Shown: positions 34,366 to 43,335 of the stretch, piece by piece
Numbering within the stretch: position 1 is the stretch's first letter
Layout of the letters: each line of letters opens with the position of its first letter
From: Pseudomonas umsongensis
GTDB lineage: Bacteria > Pseudomonadota > Gammaproteobacteria > Pseudomonadales > Pseudomonadaceae
Length of the DNA: 64,000 nt
Direction of reading: 5' to 3'
Assembly (NCBI RefSeq): GCF_002236105.1
Contig: NZ_NIWU01000006.1
Coordinates: 124,001-188,000, forward strand
Program-made: the position numbers and the translations under genes
Notes under the pieces: model-generated
Told to the model about the DNA's origin: nothing
Database searches by the model: none
Seen by the model: the letters and a program-made list of their open reading frames with translations, nothing else

Positions 34366-34493
34366 CGGACACCTCGATAAAGCGCAGGCAGGATCAGGCA
34401 CCAGGCCCGAAAAGTCGCCCAGTATGCCAGCCAAAAGCAGAGTTTCGCGAATAATCGGCCCGAAGCGCCGCAGCGCCCCGGACGAATGGTGAA

Positions 34494-35249
34494 TCAGACG
34501 AAGGAGTCGTCGTCGCCGCCAAAGAACGATGAGCTGTCATCGTTGTAGTCAGCATCGGCAAAACCGCCCTGGTCGTTGGCATAGGGCTCATTGCCAGCCA
34601 TGCGCTGGTCATCGCCCCAGCCATTGTTGCCCTGGTCGTTGACCTGGGCCGGTTCTTCCTTGATGACTTCGACGACTTCCTGCGGTGCCTGGTTGTGGTG
34701 GAACAGACTGCTGATGCCTTGTGCCAGCATCACGCCACCCGCCACACCGGCCGCGGTCTTCAGCGCCCCACCGAGAAAGCCGCTACTCGCTGCGGGGGCC
34801 TGTTGCTGGGGTGCATAGCCCTGCTGTGGAGATGCACCGAAGCTCTGTTGCGGCGGCGTGTTGAACGAAGGCCGCGCCGGCTCGCGCCAGCCACCACCGC
34901 CAGACACCGACGCACTTTGCGTGGGCGCAGGCTGCGAACTACCACCAAAAATGCTCGACAAAAAGCCGCCGCTCGACGCAGGGGCCGGCGTTTGCGCCTT
35001 GGCTTGCTGCAGTTCGGCCTGCAATTTCTGGATTTGCGCAGTCAGCTGCTGGTTCTGCCCGTCGAGGCTCTTGATCGCCGCCTCCTGCACCAGAATCGCT
35101 TGGGTCATGAAATAACCGGCCGCCGGTTGGCGCACCAGGTGTTCCTTGATCCGCGCCTCGGCTTGGGCGTCGCGCGGGGCTGAGTCCGTCTCGGCCTGTT
35201 GCAGCCGGGAAAACAGTCCATCGATCAGGGTTTGTTCTTCGCTGTTCAT
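34494..35249 (-). CDS. DUF2076-domain protein
   Basis: A 251-residue protein. The N-terminus has a DUF2076-type helical start (EEQTLIDGLFSRLQQAE, then a coiled coil with QLTAQIQKLQAELQQAKAQ near residues 66-84). A Pro/Gln/Ser/Gly-rich linker follows (about 85-155), then a glycine/alanine hydrophobic stretch (GGALKTAAGVAGGVMLAQGI near 160), and an acidic Asp/Asn-rich tail. Probably periplasmic or envelope-associated; no function known to me. Confidence 0.85.
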   Translation of the reverse strand: MNSEEQTLIDGLFSRLQQAETDSAPRDAQAEARIKEHLVRQPAAGYFMTQAILVQEAAIKSLDGQNQQLTAQIQKLQAELQQAKAQTPAPASSGGFLSSIFGGSSQPAPTQSASVSGGGGWREPARPSFNTPPQQSFGASPQQGYAPQQQAPAASSGFLGGALKTAAGVAGGVMLAQGISSLFHHNQAPQEVVEVIKEEPAQVNDQGNNGWGDDQRMAGNEPYANDQGGFADADYNDDSSSFFGGDDDSFV

Positions 35250-35427
35250 GGCGACCTCGTAGATTGCCGGGAAAATCGTTGCCTTTGCCCATAGAGGATA
35301 AGGCGCTCGACCTTAATGGAGGCTGAAACAAGTTGTTTCAATGAGCTTTACCGAACGTTTACGTTTGCGCCCTCCCGCGCATCATCGGTTAAAGTGGGCC
35401 ACTGCTTTCAACCAGCGATACCAACCG

Positions 35428-36102
35428 ATGAATCCGTTCGATGTACTGCGTGACTCCTTGTATTTCTTCAAACGCAATCTGGGCCAGATCGTGCAGCTGT
35501 GCCTGCCACTGGTGATCATCGAGGCCCTGTTGCAACAAGTGGTCGACCATTCCACCGAGCCGGACAGTTTCCCCGGTATCAGTGTGATCGTCGGCTTGCT
35601 GGTCTATCCGTTGTACACCGCCGCCCTGATCCTGTTCCTCGATGCCCGCAGCCGAGGCGAATCGCCCAGTAACCGCGAGCTGCTGTCGAGGTCCGCCTAT
35701 CTGTGGCCGCGTTTCGCCTTGCTGACCGCCCTGAACACATTGCTGATCCTGCTGGGCTTGTCGCTGTACTTCCTGCCGGGCATCTGGCTGATGGTGACCC
35801 TGGCTTTCGGCGAGTACCTGCTGGTGCTGCGTGGCTTGGCGCCATTGCAGGCCATGAAGGAAAGCCTGCGCCTGACCCGTGGCCACTTCATGCGCATCCT
35901 GGTGTGCATCCTGTGTGTAATGGGGCCGTTGTGGTTGCTCAAGGGTGCAACGTTGGCGGCGTACCCTGAGCCGCAAAACCCGGCTATCTCAATGCTGATC
36001 GACAGTGCCCACAGTTTCTTGCAACTGTTCACCAGCGTGGTGCTGTTCCGCCTGTTCATGCTGATCAGCGAAGTACCGGAAAAAATCGATGGACCACGTT
36101 GA
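35428..36102 (+). CDS. YciC/UPF0259-like inner-membrane protein
   Basis: A 224-residue membrane protein with about six hydrophobic segments; starts MNPFDVLRDSLYFFKRNLGQ, typical of YciC-like proteins, and has YFLPGIWLMVTLAFGEYLLV near residue 118. The start at 35428 is chosen because the conserved region begins there. Function unknown; it precedes the endonuclease/exonuclease/phosphatase gene by 66 bp. Confidence 0.85.
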   Translation: MNPFDVLRDSLYFFKRNLGQIVQLCLPLVIIEALLQQVVDHSTEPDSFPGISVIVGLLVYPLYTAALILFLDARSRGESPSNRELLSRSAYLWPRFALLTALNTLLILLGLSLYFLPGIWLMVTLAFGEYLLVLRGLAPLQAMKESLRLTRGHFMRILVCILCVMGPLWLLKGATLAAYPEPQNPAISMLIDSAHSFLQLFTSVVLFRLFMLISEVPEKIDGPR

Positions 36103-36168
36103 CCGTGGGCGACCGCTCGTCAGTCGGGTATGCTCGGAGGCAACTTCCGTAACGCGATAAGCCGAGCC

Positions 36169-37248
36169 ATGACCCGACTACTGCGCTACACCTTGCTGGG
36201 ACTGTTGATCGTCATCGGCGTAGTCTGCGTAATGACGTACAGCCTGACCTGGCGCCCCGAAGCCAGGGAAATAGCGCCGGTCGCGTGCAGTACTCAAGCG
36301 CCAGGGCTGGCACCCGGCCAGGCACTGAAGGTCATGACCTGGAACGTCCAGTACCTGGCGGGCAAGCGCTATGTCTTCTGGAATGACCTGGCCGCCGGCA
36401 ACGACGATTCCCCAACACCGGAAGACATGGCCTTCAGCCTCGACGAAGTGGCGCGAGTGATCCGCGACGAGCAGCCGGATGTCGTGCTGCTGCAGGAACT
36501 CGATGACGGCGCCAAAGCCAGCGATTACCAGAACCAGCTCAAACTGCTGCAGGAGCGGCTCGCCGACCTGTATCCGTGCAGCGCCCATGCCTTCGACTGG
36601 AAGGCTGACTTCGTGCCCAACCCGCACATTTTCGGCAGCGTCGGCCGGCAACTGGCGACCCTGAGTCGCTATCGGATCGAGCACGCCGAACGCCTGCAAT
36701 TGCCCATCGCATCGGCCAACCCGATCAGTCGCCAGTTCCAGCCGAAAAACGCCTTGCTGGTGACGTACCTGCCATTGAGCGACGGCGGCCAGCTCGCCGT
36801 CCTCAATACCCATCTGGAGCGAGCGACCCAACCTGACGAGACGCTGCAGGCACAGATCGCGGCCGTGGCCAAGGTTCTCGATAAGTTCGAAAGCCGCGGC
36901 ACGCCCTGGCTGATCGGTGGCGACTTCAACCTGCTGCCACTGGGGCAATACCAGCGCCTGCCCAGCGAACAGCGCACCCCCTACTCCGCCGACAGCGCCC
37001 TGCATCTGTTGTGGGACAAGTACCCGATGATTCCCACCAACAACGAATCCAGTGGCATCGACCGCGCGCGCTGGCTGACCCATTACCCCAACGATACCGG
37101 CTTGAACGGCCCGGACCGGACCGTCGACTATCTGTTCTACAGCCCGCGAATCAAACGGGTCGAGGCGACGGTGCGGCAAGACGATACCCTGCGCATCTCC
37201 GATCATCTGCCGGTGATTGCACGGTTCCTGCTGCCCGCCGCGCCGTAG
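36169..37248 (+). CDS. endonuclease/exonuclease/phosphatase family protein
   Basis: A 359-residue metal-dependent phosphodiesterase-fold protein with an N-terminal membrane anchor (about residues 4-24). Seen: MTWNVQYLAG (Asn, near 60), VLLQELDDG (metal Glu, near 105), LAVLNTHLERATQ (near 205), WLIGGDFNLLPLG (Asp/Asn, near 250) and the final RISDHLPVIARF (Asp-His, near 345), i.e. the whole catalytic set. It could act on nucleic acid, phosphoinositide-like or sphingomyelin-like substrates in the periplasm. Converges on hrpB with 9 bp between stops. Confidence 0.9.
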   Translation: MTRLLRYTLLGLLIVIGVVCVMTYSLTWRPEAREIAPVACSTQAPGLAPGQALKVMTWNVQYLAGKRYVFWNDLAAGNDDSPTPEDMAFSLDEVARVIRDEQPDVVLLQELDDGAKASDYQNQLKLLQERLADLYPCSAHAFDWKADFVPNPHIFGSVGRQLATLSRYRIEHAERLQLPIASANPISRQFQPKNALLVTYLPLSDGGQLAVLNTHLERATQPDETLQAQIAAVAKVLDKFESRGTPWLIGGDFNLLPLGQYQRLPSEQRTPYSADSALHLLWDKYPMIPTNNESSGIDRARWLTHYPNDTGLNGPDRTVDYLFYSPRIKRVEATVRQDDTLRISDHLPVIARFLLPAAP

Positions 37249-37257
37249 ATCGCGGCG

Positions 37258-39777
37258 TCATGGCTTGCGCGGCTTGATCCGTGCCGTGGCTTCGGCCACC
37301 AGCGGGTCGTCCGGCCAGTAATGTTTCGGGTAGCGTCCCTTGAGGTCTTTTTTCACCTCGGCGTAAGTGCTGCGCCAGAAGTTCGCCAGGTCCTGGGTCA
37401 CCTGCACGGGCCTTCGCGCCGGGGACAGCAAATGCAACTTGACCACCTGCCGGCCACCGGCGATGCGTGGGGTTTCGGCCAGGCCGAACAGCTCCTGCAA
37501 GCGCACGGCCAGAATCGGCGGCTGCTCGCTGTAATCCAGACGAATCGATGAACCCGATGGCACGCTCAGGTGGTGCGGCGCCAACTCGTCCAAGCGTTGT
37601 GGCAGCGGCCATGGCAACAGGTTGTGAACGATGCTCGAGAGGTCGAGATTGGCGAAATGACTGAGGCGCGAGACTTTGCCCAGATACGGCATCAGCCAAT
37701 GCTCAAGGGTGTTCAGCAGCGCAGCATCGCTGACATCTGGCCAATCGCTTTCGCCCTTTCCACCCAGGTCCAGCTGGCGCAATAACGCCACCCGTGCCTG
37801 CCACTGGCGCAACTCCGGAGTCCACGGCAGCAGCTCCAGGCCTTTGCGTCGCACCAGGTTGACCAGCGCCTGGCTGCGGGCGGCTTCATCGAGACCGGTT
37901 AGCGGTTCGCGGCTGAGGATGAGCTCGCCCACCTTGCGTTGGCGCTCGGCCCGCAGCACACCTTCGCGCTCATCCCAATCCAGCTGATCGACGCATCGCA
38001 CCTGTTCGGCCAGTACCGAGTCGAACAACGCCGGATCGAAATCCGCCGCCAGATAAATCCGCTCCTCACGCTGGCCCTGACGGCTGCCGAGATCGGCGAT
38101 CACCAGCCACGGCTGCTTCATCAGGCTGTCGGCCTCGGCGAACAGCGCGGCGCGACCGTTGGCCAGGCGATACTCGGCACCGCCGGCACGGCGCTGTTGG
38201 GCGACGCGGTCGGGATAGGCCAAGGCCAGCAGCGCACCGAGCCAGCGTGGATGATCTGGATCGGCGACCGGCTCCGACGCCTTGGCGCGCAGATAACCGC
38301 GATATTGCCGCGCCAGTTGCCGGGCCCGTTGTACGCCACCCTGGGCGCCACGAGCGCCGCGCGCTTCGCCGGACAACAGCGCCAATCGGCTGTGCAAGTC
38401 GGCACCGGCGCCACGCAGGATATCGCGCTCGCCGAGCAAGGCCGCGACATCGCAAGCCATGTCCGCCAAGCCGAGCGCCTGTCCACGTAACAACAGGTGC
38501 GCGATACGAGGATGCGCTGGCAGCTCGGCCATGGCCTGACCATGGCGTGTCAGTGCTTCGCCCTCCAGCGCGCCCAGACGAACCAGCAAGTCCTGAGCTT
38601 GTGCATAAGCGGCTGCCGGGGGTACATCAAGCCAAACCAACTGGCCCGGTGTCACGCCCCAACGCCCCAGCTGCAGCGCCAACCCGGCGAGATCCGCCGA
38701 AAGAATTTCCGCACTGCCATAAGCCGCCAATTGTTCGTGCTGATCCTGCGACCACAAGCGATAGCACACACCCGGTTCCAGTCGCCCTGCCCGGCCCGCA
38801 CGCTGGGTAGCACTGGCTTTGGAAATCCGTTGTGTATCGAGACGGGTCATGCCGCTGCCGGGATCGAAGCGCGGCACCCGCGCCAACCCGGCGTCGATCA
38901 CCACCCGCACGCCATTGATGGTCAGGCTGGTCTCGGCGATGTTGGTGGCCAGCACCACTTTGCGTTGACCCGGCGGCGCCGGATCAATCGCCGCCCGTTG
39001 CGCGGCGAGGTCCAGTTCACCGTGTAATGGGCAGAGCAGGATTTGCGTGTTATCGCCCAGCGCATCGGCCAGTTGTTGATGCACGCGACGGATCTCGGCC
39101 TGCCCCGGCAGGAACACCAGCACGCTGCCGGTTTCGTCGCTCAAGGCTTCGAGAATGGTCTGAACCAGCCGTGGCTCGATGAATTCGCCTGCCTGGAATG
39201 GCCGGCCCCAGCGCATTGCCACCGGGTACATGCGCCCTTCGCTGCGCAGGATCGGCGCGTCGTCGAGCAATCCGGCCAGCCGTTCGCCTTCCAGGGTGGC
39301 CGACATCAAGAGGATTTTCAGCGGCTGATCGTCACGGAACAGTTCCCGGCCATTGAGGCTCAAGGCCAGCGCCAGGTCGGCGTCGAGACTGCGTTCGTGG
39401 AACTCGTCGAAGATCAACAGGCCCACGCCCTCGAGCGCCGGATCGTCCTGCAAACGCCGGGTGAGAATACCCTCGGTAACCACTTCGATTCGGGTGTTGG
39501 GGCCGACCTTACTGTCGAGCCGGATGCGATAACCCACGGTTTCGCCGACCTTCTCGCCCAGCTCACTGGCCAGGCGCTCCGCTGCCGCCCGCGCGGCCAG
39601 GCGGCGCGGTTCGAGCATCAGGATGGTCTGCCCGGCCAGCCACGGCTCATCCAGCAAGGCCAAGGGCACACGGGTGGTCTTACCGGCACCGGGCGGTGCT
39701 TCGAGCACGGCTTCGTGGCGTGCAGCGAGGGCTTCACGCAGAGCGGGTAAAACTTCATCAATCGGCAAAGAAATCAT
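37258..39777 (-). CDS. hrpB: ATP-dependent helicase HrpB
   Basis: An 839-residue DEAH-type helicase of full HrpB length. Motif I PPGAGKTT (near residue 28), EPRRLAARAAAER, motif II FDEFHERS (DEFH rather than DEAH, normal for HrpB), SATLEG, then TNIAETSLTI and QRAGRAGRLEPG (near 340), followed by the HrpB-specific C-terminal region ending KGRYPKHYWPDDP. The start at 39777 begins the conserved sequence. Some bacterial HrpB proteins affect peptidoglycan-synthase complexes and mRNA; role here not evident. Confidence 0.95.
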   Translation of the reverse strand: MISLPIDEVLPALREALAARHEAVLEAPPGAGKTTRVPLALLDEPWLAGQTILMLEPRRLAARAAAERLASELGEKVGETVGYRIRLDSKVGPNTRIEVVTEGILTRRLQDDPALEGVGLLIFDEFHERSLDADLALALSLNGRELFRDDQPLKILLMSATLEGERLAGLLDDAPILRSEGRMYPVAMRWGRPFQAGEFIEPRLVQTILEALSDETGSVLVFLPGQAEIRRVHQQLADALGDNTQILLCPLHGELDLAAQRAAIDPAPPGQRKVVLATNIAETSLTINGVRVVIDAGLARVPRFDPGSGMTRLDTQRISKASATQRAGRAGRLEPGVCYRLWSQDQHEQLAAYGSAEILSADLAGLALQLGRWGVTPGQLVWLDVPPAAAYAQAQDLLVRLGALEGEALTRHGQAMAELPAHPRIAHLLLRGQALGLADMACDVAALLGERDILRGAGADLHSRLALLSGEARGARGAQGGVQRARQLARQYRGYLRAKASEPVADPDHPRWLGALLALAYPDRVAQQRRAGGAEYRLANGRAALFAEADSLMKQPWLVIADLGSRQGQREERIYLAADFDPALFDSVLAEQVRCVDQLDWDEREGVLRAERQRKVGELILSREPLTGLDEAARSQALVNLVRRKGLELLPWTPELRQWQARVALLRQLDLGGKGESDWPDVSDAALLNTLEHWLMPYLGKVSRLSHFANLDLSSIVHNLLPWPLPQRLDELAPHHLSVPSGSSIRLDYSEQPPILAVRLQELFGLAETPRIAGGRQVVKLHLLSPARRPVQVTQDLANFWRSTYAEVKKDLKGRYPKHYWPDDPLVAEATARIKPRKP

Positions 39778-39886
39778 GCTGGCTCCCAAACAGAGCGGCG
39801 AGTATAACGGCGAACTGCGGGGCGTTCGTCAGGGTCTTAATTTCTACCGACTACGCTTCGTTTTGAAATTACCCAGGAGATTTCAC

Positions 39887-40306
39887 ATGCGTGTTCCCTT
39901 TCGCCTGATTGGCGGTGTATTGATCGCGACCCTGCTAACGCAGATCACCGCATGCGGTTCGATTTTCTACCCTGATCGCCGTGGCCAGATCGACGGCAAG
40001 ATCGACCCGGCCATTGCCGTGCTCGATGCCGTGGGCCTGCTGTTCTATATCATCCCCGGCCTGATCGCGTTCGCCGTGGATTTCGCCACCGGCGCGATTT
40101 ACTACGCACCGGGCGAAACCGCACAGGTGGCGCCGGAAAAACTCAAGGAAGCCATCGGTGCCGACGGCAAGGTCGATAACCTCAAGTTGCAGACCATCCT
40201 GGAGCGTGAAACGGGCCGCAGCTTGCCGCTGGACGATCCACGCCTGATCCAGCACAAGGGCAGCGCCCAGCAACTGGCCATGTTCGGCCTGCAACCCGCC
40301 GCGTAA
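39887..40306 (+). CDS. small lipoprotein
   Basis: A 139-residue predicted lipoprotein: basic start, hydrophobic core, lipobox ITAC with Cys near residue 21, then a short mature protein with a hydrophobic segment (LDAVGLLFYIIPGLIAFAVD, near 46-65). CAGGAGA precedes the ATG. Homologues in Pseudomonas are sometimes misnamed as polynucleotide phosphorylase, which has no support in the sequence. 29 bp before the fieF start, same strand, so probably cotranscribed. Confidence 0.85.
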   Translation: MRVPFRLIGGVLIATLLTQITACGSIFYPDRRGQIDGKIDPAIAVLDAVGLLFYIIPGLIAFAVDFATGAIYYAPGETAQVAPEKLKEAIGADGKVDNLKLQTILERETGRSLPLDDPRLIQHKGSAQQLAMFGLQPAA

Positions 40307-40335
40307 TCGGGGCACGATAAGGAAAATCCGCACCC

Positions 40336-41241
40336 ATGATCTCAAGCGTCGAACACGCCCGCCTGCTGCGGCTGGCAACCCGTGCCTCGGTGGCGGTGGC
40401 TTGCACACTGATCGTCGCCAAAGCCATCGCCTGGTGGCTGAGCGGCTCGGTGAGCATGCTCGCCGGGTTGACCGACTCGGCGCTTGACGGCGTGACTTCG
40501 CTGCTCAACCTGCTGGCCGTGCACTACGCCTTGCGCCCGGCCGACGACGACCATCGCTACGGGCATGGCAAGGCCGAGTCATTGGCCGGCATGGCCCAGG
40601 CGCTGTTTATCGGCGGCAGTGCGGTGTTGATTGCGCTACAGGCATGGGATCGGCTCAAGCATCCGGAACCGGTGGGTGCACCGTGGATCAGCATCGGGGT
40701 GATCGTGTTCTCGCTGGGCCTGACCCTGGCGCTGCTGATGGTGCAGCATCGCGTGGTCAAGGCCACCGGCTCCAACGCGGTGCGCGCCGACTCCCTGCAT
40801 TACCGTTCGGACCTGCTGCTCAATGGCAGCATCCTGGTGGCGCTGGTGCTGGCCGGGTTTGGCTGGCATCAGGTCGACCCGTGGTTCGGCCTGGGCATTG
40901 CCGCCTACATCTTCTGGAGCGCGGTGACGATCGCTCGGGAAAGCTTTGCGGTCTTGATGGATGAGGAGCTGCCGCCGGATGTCAGCCAGCACATGCTGGA
41001 GCTGGCCTGCGGAGTACCGGGGGTACTGGGCGCCCATGATTTGCGCACGCGGATTTCCGGCAACCAGTGGTTTGTGCAGCTGCACTTGGAGTTGCCGGGG
41101 GAACTGACCCTGTCAGTCGCCCATGGCATCAGCGACCAGGCCGCCGACGCCATTCACGCCGCCTACCCGCGGGCCGAAGTGCTGGTGCACGCCGATCCGC
41201 AGGAAGTCGTCAAGGCCGGTGCTCAGAACGTCACCCGATAA
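40336..41241 (+). CDS. fieF: cation diffusion facilitator, FieF/YiiP type
   Basis: A 301-residue divalent metal efflux protein. Six transmembrane helices; the binding-site acidic pair is in LTDSALDGVTSLLN (Asp near residues 47 and 51), the partner His/Asp in ADSLHYRSDLLLN (near 155), HRYGHGKAES near 75 is the conserved loop, and the cytoplasmic C-terminal domain holds further metal histidines (AHDLRTRISGNQWFVQLHLE, near 228). Exports Fe2+ or Zn2+. Its last 19 bp overlap the end of the convergent DUF6515 gene. Confidence 0.93.
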   Translation: MISSVEHARLLRLATRASVAVACTLIVAKAIAWWLSGSVSMLAGLTDSALDGVTSLLNLLAVHYALRPADDDHRYGHGKAESLAGMAQALFIGGSAVLIALQAWDRLKHPEPVGAPWISIGVIVFSLGLTLALLMVQHRVVKATGSNAVRADSLHYRSDLLLNGSILVALVLAGFGWHQVDPWFGLGIAAYIFWSAVTIARESFAVLMDEELPPDVSQHMLELACGVPGVLGAHDLRTRISGNQWFVQLHLELPGELTLSVAHGISDQAADAIHAAYPRAEVLVHADPQEVVKAGAQNVTR

Positions 41242-42212
41242 CCGCGACCATCCAGGCAACCACCCTGGGCCTGGCGGTAGGCCTGCACCACCGCCGGGTC
41301 CGGTTGCCAGGTGTCGACCCTCGGATCAAAACCACTCTGCTCGACCGCCCAGCGATAGCAATCGTATCCATCCTGGTTGATCTGCTCCGGTGACTGGCCG
41401 TTGGCCGGATAAGCCTCCACGTCGTAACCATTGCCGGTGGCCAACGGCTGGCCAGGCGGCTCGACCACCCTGTAGTCCTGAGTGTTTTCCTGATAGGCGT
41501 AGTAGGCGCCGGCTACCAGGAACAGCAATGAGCCATCGATCCAGACCTCACGGGCATAATCAGGCAGGTACTGGACGCGAATCCCGCGCGGCGGCTGAAC
41601 CACCACATAGCGCGGGCCTTGCGGGCGATACCAGTAGCCGCCGGAGTAGTAGTAATCCCGGCCCCCATAGGGCACACGGTAGTCGCGATCCGGGAAGCGG
41701 TCGATCACGTGCCCCGGACGATACTGCGGGCCGGGGCCCCAACCGTTGCCGTGGCCACTGGGACGGCCCTGCCACTGGTTGCTGTCGTTGGAAGGTGCGC
41801 CGATATAGCCATTCCAGTGCGGGTTGGGATCGTTGCGCCGCGGCTCGTCCTGATAGTAACCACGCCGAGGCTGTTGGGTCTGTTGCACGGTGTCGGGTCG
41901 TGGCTGGATGGGCAGGTCATTGGCCGGCAGTTGCGGCGGTGGTGGCGGCGAACGCACCCGGCTGTTGTAGTCCGGCGCTGGACGGGTCTGCCATTGGCCG
42001 TTGTCTTGATTTTGGTTCTGGCCGTTGTGCTGATTCGGTTGCTGGCCATTTTGCGGACGCGGCGGGTTGTTGCCAGCATGGCCCTGATGGCCACCGCCCT
42101 CGTGTTGTCCGCCATCCGGACCGCGGTTTTGCGGCTGGTCGGCCAGCGATTGCGCGGTGACACTGACACACAACAGCCCAACACCGGCCAACCGCCAGAT
42201 GCGCAATCTCAT
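41223..42212 (-). CDS. secreted DUF6515-like protein with Gln/Asn-rich region
   Basis: A 329-residue exported protein: signal peptide (about residues 1-24, cleavage after QSLA), a low-complexity Gln/Asn/His/Gly-rich stretch (about 25-85), a proline-rich linker (SPPPPPQLPAND, near 90), then a tyrosine-rich region (VPYGGRDYYYSGGYWYRPQG, near 180) and a C-terminal part with YDCYRWAVEQSGFDP and two cysteines. The C-terminal DCYRWAVEQSGFDP block is common to outer-membrane or surface proteins of pseudomonads. It overlaps fieF tail-to-tail. Function unknown. Confidence 0.85.
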   Translation of the reverse strand: MRLRIWRLAGVGLLCVSVTAQSLADQPQNRGPDGGQHEGGGHQGHAGNNPPRPQNGQQPNQHNGQNQNQDNGQWQTRPAPDYNSRVRSPPPPPQLPANDLPIQPRPDTVQQTQQPRRGYYQDEPRRNDPNPHWNGYIGAPSNDSNQWQGRPSGHGNGWGPGPQYRPGHVIDRFPDRDYRVPYGGRDYYYSGGYWYRPQGPRYVVVQPPRGIRVQYLPDYAREVWIDGSLLFLVAGAYYAYQENTQDYRVVEPPGQPLATGNGYDVEAYPANGQSPEQINQDGYDCYRWAVEQSGFDPRVDTWQPDPAVVQAYRQAQGGCLDGRGYRVTF

Positions 42213-42332
42213 GCTTTTCCTCTATACGGGTCAGGGCCTGTAGGTAAGACTGGAAATGCACAGGCCGGTTCTGCAACAGGTTATCAGTCGCGGAACTTAT
42301 TTATTGAGGGCGGGTGCCAAATGACAGGCAAG

Positions 42333-42361
42333 AAAAAGGGGAGACCCGTCGGCCTCCCCTT
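42333..42361 (-). terminator. minus-strand intrinsic terminator without a known gene
   Basis: On the minus strand AAGGGGAG and CTCCCCTT form an 8-bp stem with a 10-nt loop, followed directly by a T run (CCCCTTTTTCT). There is no annotated minus-strand gene upstream before 43540, so it must end a small local transcript. Confidence 0.75.
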
Positions 42362-42557
42362 GAGAACTTCGTCCGTGCTCGACGCTTTTGACGTCGGCTC
42401 ACCTCACGCCGTCTTCTGGACAGTGTGCAGCTCGGGGGCCAGCACATCCCCTGTGGGGGTGGCGACCGCGGCGGGCCTGATTCGGCGGGCCGCATTGGAC
42501 TGTTTGTCCGAGCAGTGATTCTGGTGATAAGAATAGGCCCGGAGCACCGGCAGAGGA
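42333..42557 (-). ncRNA. candidate small RNA or small-peptide transcript
   Basis: A minus-strand promoter TTGCGC (42593-42588), 18 bp, CAATAT (42569-42564) would start a transcript near 42557 that ends at the intrinsic terminator, about 225 nt. It contains an ORF from a GTG at about 42547 to 42404 (47 codons, beginning MLRAYSYHQNHCSDKQ). It could be a regulatory RNA, an mRNA for a small peptide, or both, as in the Pseudomonas dual-function RNA PhrS, which is similar in length; I cannot confirm homology. Confidence 0.45.
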
Positions 42558-42563
42558 TTGCGA

Positions 42564-42615
42564 ATATTGCTCAAATAAACATCACTTGCGCAATTTTTAA
42601 CCCTGGATAGATAAT
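42564..42615. promoter_or_regulatory. face-to-face promoters sharing a TTGCGCAA -35 palindrome
   Basis: TTGCGCAA (42586-42593) supplies a -35 hexamer in both directions. Rightward: TTGCGC (42586-42591), 18 bp, GATAAT (42610-42615), driving the Lrp gene. Leftward: TTGCGC (42593-42588), 18 bp, CAATAT (42569-42564), driving the small unit. The equal spacing on both sides supports a real divergent pair. Confidence 0.55.
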
Positions 42616-42647
42616 CTGTCGCAATAGTTATGACAAGGGACCGTTCG

Positions 42648-43127
42648 ATGAGCAAACTTGACCGATATGACCTGAGCATTTTGGCTGAATTGCAGCGCGA
42701 TGCGCGCATCTCCAATCAGGAGTTGGCCGAACGCATTGGCCTGTCGCCCTCCCCCTGCTCGCGGCGGGTCAAGCAACTGGAAGACGACGGCTACATTACC
42801 CGCCAGGTCGCCCTGCTCGACCGTAAGATGCTTGGCCTGAGCCTGACGGCGTATGTGCTCATCGGCATGGATCGGCACACGCCGGAACGATTCGAAAACT
42901 TCGAGGCCGCCATTCGCACCTTGCCGCAGGTGCTGGAGTGCAGCCTGGTGACCGGGATGGATGCCGATTATCAACTCAAGGTCGTGGTGCCGGACATGGA
43001 CCATTACCAGAAATTGCTGCTGGGGCATTTGACGCGAATTGAAGGGGTGACCAGTGTGCGCTCGAGTTTTGTGCTCAATCAGGTTTTAAACAGCACTGAG
43101 TTACCGCTCACTCATCTGCGCAGCTGA
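42648..43127 (+). CDS. Lrp/AsnC-family transcriptional regulator
   Basis: A 159-residue regulator with an AsnC-type helix-turn-helix (about residues 4-55, SNQELAERIGLSPSPCSRRV) and RAM domain (about 70-150, LECSLVTGMDADYQLKVVV). The ATG at 42648 begins the conserved sequence; an in-frame ATG lies 18 nt upstream. SPCSRRV rather than SAVSRRV is typical of the subgroup near BkdR and glutamate/leucine-responsive Lrp proteins. It diverges from the small unit at 42333-42557. Confidence 0.93.
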   Translation: MSKLDRYDLSILAELQRDARISNQELAERIGLSPSPCSRRVKQLEDDGYITRQVALLDRKMLGLSLTAYVLIGMDRHTPERFENFEAAIRTLPQVLECSLVTGMDADYQLKVVVPDMDHYQKLLLGHLTRIEGVTSVRSSFVLNQVLNSTELPLTHLRS

Positions 43128-43136
43128 ACTGCTTCT

Positions 43137-43219
43137 GTAGGAGCTGCCGAAGGCTGCGATCTTTTGATCTTGTTTATTAAAAGCAAAATCAAAAGATCGC
43201 AGCCTTCGGCAGCTCCTAC
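43137..43219. repeat. REP pair, GTAGGAGCTGCC family
   Basis: Perfect 32-bp inverted arms (GTAGGAGCTGCCGAAGGCTG through CTTTTGAT) around a 19-bp spacer, 10 bp after the Lrp stop. The hairpin may serve as the Lrp transcript end. Confidence 0.93.
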
Positions 43220-43335
43220 GAGAGCAGGTCGGGCGACGAATAGCTGCGACACGCTGCCGCAGGTCAACTCATTGCCAACATCCATTGACGTATACTCGCC
43301 GCGCCCTTTTAGCCTCGCCCGCGCGGAGATGTTCA

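Larger units (their letters stand above)
42213..42647. other. 435-bp gap containing an unannotated minus-strand unit
   Basis: Between the DUF6515 start and the Lrp start. It holds an apparent promoter pair at 42564-42615, a possible short minus-strand ORF, and a minus-strand intrinsic terminator at 42333-42361. From 42213 to 42330 I see nothing else apart from the likely promoter of the DUF6515 gene. Confidence 0.6.

Noticed and set aside
36178..37206. 342-codon ORF antisense to the endonuclease/exonuclease/phosphatase gene
   Set aside because: Long antisense frames are common in G+C-rich Pseudomonas DNA; the opposite strand encodes a complete catalytic domain.
39887..40306. polyribonucleotide nucleotidyltransferase label often attached to homologues of this lipoprotein
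   Set aside because: 139 residues with a lipobox and no RNase PH, KH or S1 domain cannot be PNPase.
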